NCBI GenBank assembly: GCA_902488835.1
Contig: CABTXQ010000020.1
Location: forward strand, 1-22,160
Reading direction: 5' to 3'
DNA length: 22,160 bases
Source: an uncultured Ileibacterium sp.
GTDB lineage: Bacteria > Bacillota > Clostridia > Peptostreptococcales > Anaerovoracaceae
Shown here piece after piece: positions 8,219-14,556 of the stretch. The position numbers and the translations under genes are program-made. Within the stretch, counting starts at the first letter, position 1; each line of letters starts with the position of its first letter. The notes under the pieces are model-generated. The model did not search any database, was not told the origin of the DNA, and worked only from the letters and a program-made list of their open reading frames with translations.

Positions 8219-9031
8219 CTATGTATCAAGCTCCTTAATTAAATCAGGTATGCATTTCATAGCATCTGTTTGGTAAAATTCAATAAGTCCTTGGTCCGAA
8301 AGATGTGCATAGTCAGGATCAAGCGGAAGCTTAGAAAGGACCTTTGTATTGTTCTTAGCTGCAACCTCATCAACCTTTCCGGGACCAAACAATTCAATTT
8401 TTTCACCGCAGTTTGGACATTCAATATAACTCATATTCTCAACTAATCCGAGTACAGGAATATCCATCATCTTTGCCATGTTAATTGCCTTTGTAACAAT
8501 CATTGAAACCAAGTCCTGTGGTGAGGTTACAACAATTATCCCATCTATAGGAATTGATTGAAATACAGTTAGTGCAACATCTCCCGTTCCTGGTGGCATA
8601 TCTATAAACATCACATCTATGTCTCCCCAGGACACATCTGTCCAGAACTGCGTTACAGCTCCTCCTATAACAGGTCCTCTCCATATGACCGGATCTGTCT
8701 CATTGTCAGTAAGTAGGTTGAGAGACATTATTTTAATTCCAGAATTTGTCTCAACAGGATCAATGCTACCGTCAACCATACCTACCTTTTGATGTATTCC
8801 AAACATCTTAGGTATTGATGGACCTGTGATATCTGCATCCATAATTGCCGTCTTGTATCCAGCTCTTGATGCAGCTACAGCAGACAATCCTGTAACAAGT
8901 GACTTACCTACACCTCCCTTGCCGCTTATAACTCCTATTACTTTTTTTACACTACTTTTATCATTGAGTGGCTTTATCATAGCCTTCTTAATTTCTTCTC
9001 TTACTCTTGGGTTTTCCATAGGATCAACCAT
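8219..9031 (-). CDS. Mrp/ApbC/NBP35-family P-loop ATPase, Fe-S cluster carrier
   Basis: A cytoplasmic ATPase of the Mrp/ApbC family, known to bind and transfer [4Fe-4S] clusters. The 270-residue protein has the deviant Walker A GKGGVGKS at 37-44, the switch region DADITGPSIPKMFG at 65-78, DMPPGTGD at 144-151, and the cluster-binding CPNC at 205-208 preceded by VENMSY. It lacks the N-terminal four-cysteine cluster of NBP35 and the MIP18 domain of long Mrp proteins, so it is the short bacterial form. Start: ATG with GAGGAG 8 nt upstream. It stands directly upstream of potA with stop and start 1 nt apart, so it probably shares the pot transcript. Confidence 0.94.
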   Translation of the reverse strand: MVDPMENPRVREEIKKAMIKPLNDKSSVKKVIGVISGKGGVGKSLVTGLSAVAASRAGYKTAIMDADITGPSIPKMFGIHQKVGMVDGSIDPVETNSGIKIMSLNLLTDNETDPVIWRGPVIGGAVTQFWTDVSWGDIDVMFIDMPPGTGDVALTVFQSIPIDGIIVVTSPQDLVSMIVTKAINMAKMMDIPVLGLVENMSYIECPNCGEKIELFGPGKVDEVAAKNNTKVLSKLPLDPDYAHLSDQGLIEFYQTDAMKCIPDLIKELDT

Positions 9032-9080
9032 ATCTGTTACTCCTCAGTTTTAAATATAACCTAGCCAATCATTTTAGACT

Positions 9081-9086
9081 ATTATA
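9081..9086 (-). promoter_or_regulatory. Possible -10 for the mrp-potABCD operon
   Basis: A perfect TATAAT on the minus strand, in the 76-nt gap between trxB and mrp, about 50 nt before the mrp ATG. No good -35 stands 16-18 bp upstream. There is no terminator-like hairpin after trxB, so read-through from trxB is the alternative. Confidence 0.4.
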
Positions 9087-9107
9087 CATCGATAATTTTA
9101 ACACAGT

Positions 9108-10058
9108 TTAAATATATTCTCTACCATTAAGACGATCGATATATGATGATGCAGCACTACCTGCAACTGAACCATCGGATACTGCTGTCGTTAGCTGCCT
9201 TATCTTCTTGCTCCTTCCATCTCCTGCTACAAAGACTCCAGGGAAAGCTCCTGATACACAGTTCTCATCAACATCATAATAACCTCTCTCATCAACATCT
9301 GTAATATTTGAGAAGATTTTTCCGTTAGGAATCTGTCCTATGGCTAGAAATAGCCCGTCAACCTTTATCTCTTTTGTCTCCTCGCTATTTTTATTCTTTA
9401 CGACAACTCCTTCTATCATGTTATCCCCTTTTACTTCCGTAATAGTTGATTCCATAATGTATTTAACATTCTTATACTGCTTGAGTTGGTCAACAAGTGC
9501 CTGCTCACCTCTGAACCGATCTCTTCTATGAATTATAGTAACCGTATTACAAATACTTGCAAGATATGCAGCATCTTCAAGAGCCGTGTTTCCGCCACCG
9601 TATACAGCTACATCTTTTCCTCTGAAAAAAGCTCCGTCGCATGCAGCACAAAATGAAATCCCATGGCTAATCAATTTATCCTCACCCGGAAGTCCAATCT
9701 TTCTATTCTCAAGACCTGTTGCAAGGATTACAGCCATAGCCTCATAATCCTCAGCCTTACCGTGAATTACAAAATAAGGTTTGTCAGATTCTACTCTGTC
9801 AATTCCACTCACCTCATCAAATATAAATTCAGATCCAAAACTTTCTGCCTGCTCCTTTAGTGCCATAGAATATTTAACACCACTGATTCCAGGCATTGCA
9901 GGATAATTATCCACGTCAAGTGTATTAATAATCTGACCTCCCGGTGATTTTTTCTCAATAATAATTACACTCTTTCCCGCTCTTGCAGCATATATCCCTG
10001 CAGTCATCCCAGCCGGTCCGGCTCCTATAATGGCTACCTCATATCTTTTGTCACTCAT
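9108..10058 (-). CDS. trxB: Thioredoxin reductase (NADPH)
   Basis: Flavoenzyme that transfers electrons from NADPH through FAD to thioredoxin. The 316 residues include the FAD-binding GAGPAG at 12-17, the redox-active pair CAAC at 137-140, the NADPH-binding GGGNTALED at 154-162, the HRRDRFR motif that indicates NADPH use, and the C-terminal FAD motif GVFVAGD. Start: ATG with GGAGGT 5 nt upstream. It is divergent from htpG and followed by mrp. Some clostridial relatives use ferredoxin or other donors, but the HRRxxxR motif argues for the classic NADPH enzyme. Confidence 0.96.
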   Translation of the reverse strand: MSDKRYEVAIIGAGPAGMTAGIYAARAGKSVIIIEKKSPGGQIINTLDVDNYPAMPGISGVKYSMALKEQAESFGSEFIFDEVSGIDRVESDKPYFVIHGKAEDYEAMAVILATGLENRKIGLPGEDKLISHGISFCAACDGAFFRGKDVAVYGGGNTALEDAAYLASICNTVTIIHRRDRFRGEQALVDQLKQYKNVKYIMESTITEVKGDNMIEGVVVKNKNSEETKEIKVDGLFLAIGQIPNGKIFSNITDVDERGYYDVDENCVSGAFPGVFVAGDGRSKKIRQLTTAVSDGSVAGSAASSYIDRLNGREYI

Positions 10059-10096
10059 ATTATACCTCCAATATATGAACTATATCATTAGAATAA

Positions 10097-10105
10097 ATTC
10101 TAGCA
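10097..10105 (-). promoter_or_regulatory. Possible extended -10 promoter of trxB
   Basis: On the minus strand TGC-TAGAAT matches the extended -10 form TGn-TATAAT with one mismatch, about 40 nt before the trxB ATG. No clear -35 is seen, which extended -10 promoters can tolerate. Confidence 0.45.
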
Positions 10106-10112
10106 TAAATAA

Positions 10113-10175
10113 TTGTAAACAATCTATTTTCTAAATTGAACTATTATGAATTTTCTGTGATATTTGTAAACTATC
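10113..10175 (+). repeat. Direct repeat pair in the trxB-htpG divergent region
   Basis: TTGTAAACAATC (10113-10124) and TTGTAAACTATC (10164-10175), 11 of 12 identical, 51 bp apart start to start, close to five helical turns. The first copy is also part of a short palindrome (ATTGT-AA-ACAAT). The second lies just upstream of the htpG -35. Function unknown; chance is possible in DNA this AT-rich. Confidence 0.5.
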
Positions 10176-10176
10176 G

Positions 10177-10204
10177 TTGAAAAAATTTTTTTATTGACTA
10201 TTAT
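10177..10204 (+). promoter_or_regulatory. Sigma-A promoter of htpG
   Basis: TTGAAA (10177-10182), 16-bp spacer, TATTAT (10199-10204); both hexamers match the consensus at five of six or close to it. The expected start falls at about 10211, on the CIRCE. An alternative -35 TTGACT (10194-10199) has no good -10. Confidence 0.75.
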
Positions 10205-10209
10205 TGTAA

Positions 10210-10236
10210 TTAGCAGTCATCTGTTGAGAGTGCTAA
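10210..10236 (+). promoter_or_regulatory. CIRCE operator of htpG (one mismatch)
   Basis: TTAGCAGTC, nine bases, then GAGTGCTAA. The right arm is perfect and the left arm differs from consensus at one base (G for C). Spacer length is exactly nine, and the element covers the predicted transcription start of htpG. This places htpG under HrcA, which is encoded at 3239-4291. Confidence 0.93.
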
Positions 10237-10268
10237 CAGGATGATATTTTATGAAAAGAGGTTAAAAG

Positions 10269-12233
10269 ATGAGTAGAAAGAAACAATTTAAAGCAGAGTC
10301 GAAGCGTTTGCTTGATTTGATGATTAACTCCATATACACCAATAAGGAAATTTTTCTACGTGAAATCATAAGCAATGCAAGCGATGCGATTGACAAAAGA
10401 TATTATAATTCGGCATCGAAGGGTGAAACCGGTATATCTCGTGACGACTATAATATAAGAATTGAAATAAATAAGGATATACGCACACTTACAATTTCCG
10501 ATAACGGAATAGGAATGAGTGAAAAAGAGCTGGAAGAAAATCTCGGAATCATTGCTAATAGTGGTTCTCTTGATTTTAAGGATGATATTTCGAAGCTCTC
10601 TAATGACGAGAAGGCTTCTTCCGATCTCCCCGATATAATAGGACAGTTCGGTGTAGGATTCTATTCCGCATTTATGGTAAGTAAACGTATAGAGGTAATT
10701 TCTCTTAAAGAAGGAGAAGATAAAGCGTTTAGATGGATAAGTGACGGTGTTGATGGTTACAGAGTAGAAGAATCCAAAAGAGATGAAGTTGGAACGACAA
10801 TTATTCTTACTCTTAGAGATGACAGCGAGGAAGCTGACGGTGATAAATATTCAGAATATCTCGAAGAATATACAATAAGACGCCTTGTAACCAAGTATTC
10901 AGATTATATAAGATATCCTATCGTTATGAATGTCGAGAAAAGTCGTCAAAAGCCGGCAACGGATGAAGAACAGAAAGAGGATGATTTTAAGCCTGAATAT
11001 GAGACTTACTATGAAGATGAAGTCCTAAATAGCATGGTTCCTATCTGGAAAAAGAACAAAAGCGAGATTACTGACGAAGAGTATAATGAATTTTATAAGG
11101 GTAAATTTTATGACCATAACGATCCGCTCAAAGTTATACATTCAAATGTTGAAGGTGTCATTTCTTATAACTCTTTGCTGTTCATCCCTTCTGAGGTTCC
11201 TTTTAACTACTATACCAAGGATTATAAGAGGGGGCTTCAGCTTTATTCAAGCGGTGTAATGATAATGGAAAAATGCGAGGATCTTCTTCCTCAATACTTC
11301 GGCTTTGTAAAAGGGCTTGTCGACTCCCAGGATCTATCCCTTAATATTTCAAGGGAGATGCTTCAACAGGACAGACAATTAAAGGCTATCGCTGTTAGAA
11401 TTGAGAAAAGAATACTAAAAGCGCTTAAAGATATGCTTGAAAATGAAAGAGAAAGCTATGATAAATTCTTTAAAGCATTCGGATTGCAGTTGAAATTCGG
11501 TGTCTATGATTACTTTGGAATGAATAAGGATAAGCTCAAGGATCTTATCATGTTCTATAGCAGCCAAACAGAAAAGCAAAGTACTATTAAGGAGTACATT
11601 GAAAGGATGCCAAGTGATCAGAAATACATATATTACGCATCAGGAGAGTCAAATGAAAAGCTTGCAGCAATGCCTCACATGGATGTATTTAAAGATAAGG
11701 GATACGAGGTCTTCTTCTGTACTGATGAAGTTGATGAATTTGCAATAAAAATCCTAGCTGAATACGACGGTAAAATGTTCAAAAACATCGCTGATAACGA
11801 TCTTGGATTTGATATTTCGGATGAGGAAAAGAAGAATGCTCTTGAAAAAAATGAGAAAGCTAAAGATGTTCTTGATGCAGTTAAGAATGTACTTGGCGAT
11901 AAGGTTTCTTCAGTAATTCTCTCTAACCGTCTAAAAACTCACCCTGTATGCCTTTCGACAGGCAATGAAATTTCGCTTGAAATGTCAAAGATTCTAAAAG
12001 CCCAGGCGGAAATAACCGGAGATAATGACATGGGTGGTTTTAAGGCAGATATTATCCTCGAAATCAATGGAAATCTTCCTTTCTACAGCAATCTTGAAAA
12101 GGCGGTTTCTGATAACGACACAGAGAAAGTCAAGGATTATGCAATGCTTCTATACGATCAGGCATTGTTAATAGAAGGACTACCTATAGAAGATACCGTT
12201 GAATTCAGTAACAGAATCTGCAAGTTAATGTAA
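10269..12233 (+). CDS. htpG: Molecular chaperone HtpG (Hsp90)
   Basis: Dimeric cytoplasmic Hsp90 ATPase. At 654 residues it is somewhat longer than the E. coli protein. The N-terminal GHKL ATPase domain shows LREIISNASDAID at 30-42, DNGIGMS near 78 and GQFGVGFYSAF near 125. The middle domain carries GVISYNSLLFIPS and the conserved SLNISREMLQQ. The C-terminal dimerisation domain shows LKTHPVCL and ends near ALLIEGLPIED. Start: ATG with AGAGGT 6 nt upstream. It is monocistronic, divergent from trxB, with a CIRCE in front and a strong terminator behind, so heat induction through HrcA is expected. Confidence 0.98.
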   Translation: MSRKKQFKAESKRLLDLMINSIYTNKEIFLREIISNASDAIDKRYYNSASKGETGISRDDYNIRIEINKDIRTLTISDNGIGMSEKELEENLGIIANSGSLDFKDDISKLSNDEKASSDLPDIIGQFGVGFYSAFMVSKRIEVISLKEGEDKAFRWISDGVDGYRVEESKRDEVGTTIILTLRDDSEEADGDKYSEYLEEYTIRRLVTKYSDYIRYPIVMNVEKSRQKPATDEEQKEDDFKPEYETYYEDEVLNSMVPIWKKNKSEITDEEYNEFYKGKFYDHNDPLKVIHSNVEGVISYNSLLFIPSEVPFNYYTKDYKRGLQLYSSGVMIMEKCEDLLPQYFGFVKGLVDSQDLSLNISREMLQQDRQLKAIAVRIEKRILKALKDMLENERESYDKFFKAFGLQLKFGVYDYFGMNKDKLKDLIMFYSSQTEKQSTIKEYIERMPSDQKYIYYASGESNEKLAAMPHMDVFKDKGYEVFFCTDEVDEFAIKILAEYDGKMFKNIADNDLGFDISDEEKKNALEKNEKAKDVLDAVKNVLGDKVSSVILSNRLKTHPVCLSTGNEISLEMSKILKAQAEITGDNDMGGFKADIILEINGNLPFYSNLEKAVSDNDTEKVKDYAMLLYDQALLIEGLPIEDTVEFSNRICKLM

Positions 12234-12240
12234 TAAAACA

Positions 12241-12284
12241 GCCGTCGCATATGGTAGATATCAGTACCAAGCGACGGCTTTTAA
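12241..12284. terminator. Bidirectional intrinsic terminator between htpG and the lipoprotein gene
   Basis: GCCGTCGC (12241-12248) pairs with GCGACGGC (12271-12278), and TGGTA with TACCA inside. It is followed on the plus strand by TTTTAATTT and on the minus strand by TGTTTTATT. It serves htpG and the convergent lipoprotein gene. Confidence 0.92.
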
Positions 12285-12306
12285 TTTCATTAAATATTTA
12301 TATGTT

Positions 12307-12891
12307 TTATAAGAATGAAGTCAGATTAGGTGCCTCTGTAAGCATTCCTCCAAGGATTGAATCCTTGAAATCTTCGTTGTCATATATATCATTCTTCCAT
12401 TCTTTCTTTTCTTTATTGCATTTGATAATTATTTCCTTGGTGTATTTCTTATCTTTCAATGCAAGAGCTTTAGGTAGGAATTCACTTATAACATAATTAT
12501 CAATATTTGTATCTTTATTTATCTTACCCTCATCTATATCATTCTTAATCTGCTTAGCTACTTCATTATATGCTTCTCCAAAATTATATGTGCTGATTTT
12601 AACTCTTACTGTTGCAGACTTGCCGTCCTTACTAACCTTTTCGTCAACAATCTTATAATCAAACTTCTGAATCATATTAATCCATTTAACATAGTTATCT
12701 TTAAGCTCATTATCATCTGCATTCTCCTCATTGATGTATGGAAGGTCAACATCTTTAACTGTCTCTGACTGGAGATCTTTTAGCTCTTTTTCAACGGATT
12801 CACTTGGAGTTGTCTTCTTGCATCCGGCAAAATTTAGGACCATCACCAGAGACATAAGGACAATCGCAATCATTTTCCAACATTTCTTCAT
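12307..12891 (-). CDS. Small lipoprotein of unknown function
   Basis: A 194-residue predicted lipoprotein that I do not recognise. Residues 1-20 form a signal peptide (two basic residues and a hydrophobic core) ending in FAGC, with the lipidated cysteine at 24. A Ser/Glu-rich linker follows, then a compact Lys/Glu/Asp-rich domain with the pattern KDGKSATVRVKISTYNFG. This domain resembles NTF2-like or DUF4878/DUF5105-type clostridial lipoproteins in general character only. The ATG has GGAGG 10 nt upstream, but that site is part of a terminator hairpin. The gene follows dfx by 88 nt and is convergent to htpG. A cell-surface role is likely; anything more would be a guess. Confidence 0.85.
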   Translation of the reverse strand: MKKCWKMIAIVLMSLVMVLNFAGCKKTTPSESVEKELKDLQSETVKDVDLPYINEENADDNELKDNYVKWINMIQKFDYKIVDEKVSKDGKSATVRVKISTYNFGEAYNEVAKQIKNDIDEGKINKDTNIDNYVISEFLPKALALKDKKYTKEIIIKCNKEKKEWKNDIYDNEDFKDSILGGMLTEAPNLTSFL

Positions 12892-12894
12892 AAT

Positions 12895-12944
12895 AAAAAA
12901 TCCTCCTTAGATTCTACTATGTGTCATAATAACATCTAAGGAGG
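12895..12944 (-). terminator. Terminator hairpin after dfx that also contains the lipoprotein gene's ribosome binding site
   Basis: On the minus strand CCTCCTTAGAT (12902-12912 and 12934-12944 as arms) forms 11 perfect pairs with ATCTAAGGAGG. A 1x1 G-A mismatch and eight more pairs (two G-U) close on an ACA loop, making 43 nt in all. The 3' arm is followed by A then six T (12895-12900), as in an intrinsic terminator, 35 nt after the dfx stop. The AAGGAGG in the 3' arm is also the only ribosome binding site of the downstream lipoprotein gene. Confidence 0.88.
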
Positions 12945-12954
12945 TAATTGTCAT
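12926..12954 (-). promoter_or_regulatory. Probable promoter of the lipoprotein gene, nested in the dfx terminator
   Basis: ATGACA (12949-12954), a 17-bp spacer, then TATTAT (12926-12931) on the minus strand; each hexamer matches consensus at five of six. The -10 lies in the upper stem of the terminator hairpin. The predicted start (about 12917-12919) lies beyond the 5' arm, so mRNA from it would lack the strand that hides the ribosome binding site. Confidence 0.6.
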
Positions 12955-12979
12955 CTAATTATGCTTTGATTTTTGATTT

Positions 12980-13348
12980 TTAGATATCTTTTTTCCAAAG
13001 TCCATGTAAATTGCAATATTCATAAGCAGCAACAGCTTCATCATCAGCACTTACTTCAAATTCGGCATAAGGCTTATCTCCAGGATTTAATTTCTTAAAC
13101 TGATAGCCCTTCTTTGTTTCCAAAATGATGAATTCAATATGATGTTCTTCTTCCATTGGGTGTAGTGTAGAACCTACTGTTACTTCGATATGCTTTCCAT
13201 CTGCTTTGATAACTGGAACATGCTTTTCCTTTGCTGCATCTTCGGTATTTGCAGTTAGCTCCTTAAAAGACTCCTTGCATACTTCCTTTTCCCCATCGGT
13301 CAAGAAATTTAATAAGCTTCCACATTCTTCACATTTATAAATCAACAT
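12980..13348 (-). CDS. dfx: Desulfoferrodoxin (superoxide reductase), variant centre I
   Basis: Superoxide reductase that converts superoxide to peroxide at a non-haem iron site. With the ATG at 13348 it has 122 residues. An upstream ATG at 13363 overlaps the GGAGGT that serves this start (7 nt), so the shorter form is chosen. The catalytic centre II ligands are all visible: EKHVP (His43), HPMEEEHHIEFI (His63 and His69/70 region) and CNLHGLW (Cys112, His115). The N-terminal desulforedoxin-like domain has CEEC (6 and 9), but the usual adjacent cysteine pair reads Cys24-Lys25, so one iron ligand of centre I is missing. It follows rbr by 67 nt, probably as one oxidative-stress operon, and is followed by a terminator. 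Confidence 0.94.
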   Translation of the reverse strand: MLIYKCEECGSLLNFLTDGEKEVCKESFKELTANTEDAAKEKHVPVIKADGKHIEVTVGSTLHPMEEEHHIEFIILETKKGYQFKKLNPGDKPYAEFEVSADDEAVAAYEYCNLHGLWKKDI

Positions 13349-13415
13349 AAACTCTACCTCCATAAATTTTAAATATTTAAATAATTAACATTTTATTCTA
13401 TATAATGCTTTTTTA

Positions 13416-13955
13416 TTAGTAATTTTCTTTGTGTACTTCAAAGAATGCCTGTGGGTGGTCACATACTGGGCAAACTTCAGGTGCCTTCTTTCCAACTACA
13501 ATATGTCCACAGTTACGGCATTCCCAAACCTTAATCTCACTCTTCTTGAATACTTCCTGAGCCTCTACATTGTGAAGCAATTTTCTATATCTTTCTTCAT
13601 GTGTTTTTTCAATTGCAGCTACATTTCTAAATTTGCGAGCTAATTCAGGGAAACCCTCCTCATCAGCCTCATCAGCCATGCGTGAGTACATATCAGTCCA
13701 CTCATAGTTTTCGCCATCTGCTGCAGAACCTAGATTCTCTGCTGTATCTCCGAGCATTCCAAGCTCCTTAAACCACAGTTTTGCATGCTCTTTTTCATTA
13801 TTTGCTGTTTCTAGAAAGATTGCCGAAATCTGCTCGTAGCCCTCTTTCTTAGCTGTAGAAGCAAAATATGTATATTTATTTCTTGCCTGTGATTCACCTG
13901 CAAATGCTTCTAATAGATTCTTTTCTGTCTTTGTTCCTGCATATTTATTAGCCAT
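13416..13955 (-). CDS. rbr: Rubrerythrin
   Basis: Peroxide-reducing di-iron protein of anaerobes. The 179 residues have the classic order: an N-terminal ferritin-like four-helix domain with iron ligands in GESQARNKY (Glu21), NEKEH (Glu54, His57), DEADEEGF (Glu96, Glu99) and EKTHEERY (Glu116, His119), then a C-terminal rubredoxin-like domain with CRNC at 146-149 and CPVC at 162-165. All expected ligands are present. Start: ATG with AAGGAG 8 nt upstream. It heads a probable rbr-dfx unit. The promoter is not clear; a weak TACAAT lies at 14005-14010 on the minus strand, and a 38-bp palindrome lies upstream at 14042-14079. Electrons probably come from rubredoxin or an NADH-dependent reductase outside the window. 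Confidence 0.98.
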   Translation of the reverse strand: MANKYAGTKTEKNLLEAFAGESQARNKYTYFASTAKKEGYEQISAIFLETANNEKEHAKLWFKELGMLGDTAENLGSAADGENYEWTDMYSRMADEADEEGFPELARKFRNVAAIEKTHEERYRKLLHNVEAQEVFKKSEIKVWECRNCGHIVVGKKAPEVCPVCDHPQAFFEVHKENY

Positions 13956-14041
13956 ATCACATTCTCCTTTAAATAAATTTTCATAACATCAAACTTGTAT
14001 ATTAATTGTACACTATTTATTTGTATTTAAGTGTTATCCAA

Positions 14042-14079
14042 TATGAAATATTATGAGTAATTCTTCATAACAATTCATA
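14042..14079. repeat. 38-bp imperfect palindrome upstream of rbr
   Basis: The left half is TATGAA, 3 nt, TTATGA. The right half is its mirror image, TCATAA, 3 nt, TTCATA. The centre is AATT flanked by 2 nt on each side. Overall 30 of 38 positions are symmetric, and the four hexamers repeat at 9-bp steps within each half. It lies in the thrR-rbr gap, 87 nt or more upstream of the rbr start. It could be an operator with two bound dimers, or it could add weakly to termination of the thr operon. It lacks the G-C pairs and U-tract of a true terminator. Confidence 0.6.
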
Positions 14080-14113
14080 AAAATATCACAAGCAAATACT
14101 CAAGAACTATACT

Positions 14114-14551
14114 CTATTCAACGCCCATGAGTCTTACCTTGAAAACTCCGTCCTTGATTTTTAGACTATCTATAATTTCATCTATGCTGATTTCTGCATC
14201 TATGAGTTCGACCGTCATTATAACATTGGCAACACCTCCTATTGGTGTACTCTGATTAATAGTCCAAATACTGCATTTATTGTCCTTAAAATATTTCAAG
14301 ATTTCAATTATTACACCTGATTTATGATCAAGCATCATAGATATATTTGCACGCCTTGTTACCTCCCCCTGTGAAAATGTCATAATGCTGTCCCTATATT
14401 TATAATAAGTGCTTCTTGAAATTCCGGCAATTCTGCTAGCTTCAGCTACATTCTTAGCTTGTCCTGTTTCCAATAGATGCTTGGCTTCAATCACCTTTTC
14501 AAAATAATCAGGTAATATTGATTTATCAACAATTACAAATTTGCTGTCCAT
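14114..14551 (-). CDS. HTH and ACT domain protein, ThrR/PheB (UPF0735) type regulator
   Basis: A 145-residue protein of the ACT-domain family long called UPF0735 or PheB; a Bacillus subtilis member has been reported as a repressor of threonine genes. The N-terminal part (about 30-56) looks like a helix-turn-helix: AEASRIAGISRSTYYKY. From about residue 70 an ACT domain follows, with SGVIIEILKYFKDNKCSI and GGVANVIMTVEL, a fold that typically binds amino acids. It starts 5 nt after thrB and has no good ribosome binding site of its own, so it is probably coupled. Last gene of thrC-thrB. Threonine sensing and binding to the thrC-hom intergenic region are inferences from context. Confidence 0.88.
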   Translation of the reverse strand: MDSKFVIVDKSILPDYFEKVIEAKHLLETGQAKNVAEASRIAGISRSTYYKYRDSIMTFSQGEVTRRANISMMLDHKSGVIIEILKYFKDNKCSIWTINQSTPIGGVANVIMTVELIDAEISIDEIIDSLKIKDGVFKVRLMGVE

Positions 14552-14556
14552 AGCTA

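Noticed and set aside
8481..8684. Cys-rich open frame of 67 codons on the minus strand inside mrp
   Set aside because: It is an out-of-frame reading of the mrp gene with no start context of its own.
13349..13363. N-terminal extension of dfx by 5 codons
   Set aside because: Its ATG overlaps the GGAGGT that serves the internal ATG at 13348, and desulfoferrodoxins usually begin just before the first cysteine motif.
14005..14010. TACAAT as the -10 of rbr
   Set aside because: No acceptable -35 at 16-18 bp and no extended -10; possible, but too weak to list as a promoter.
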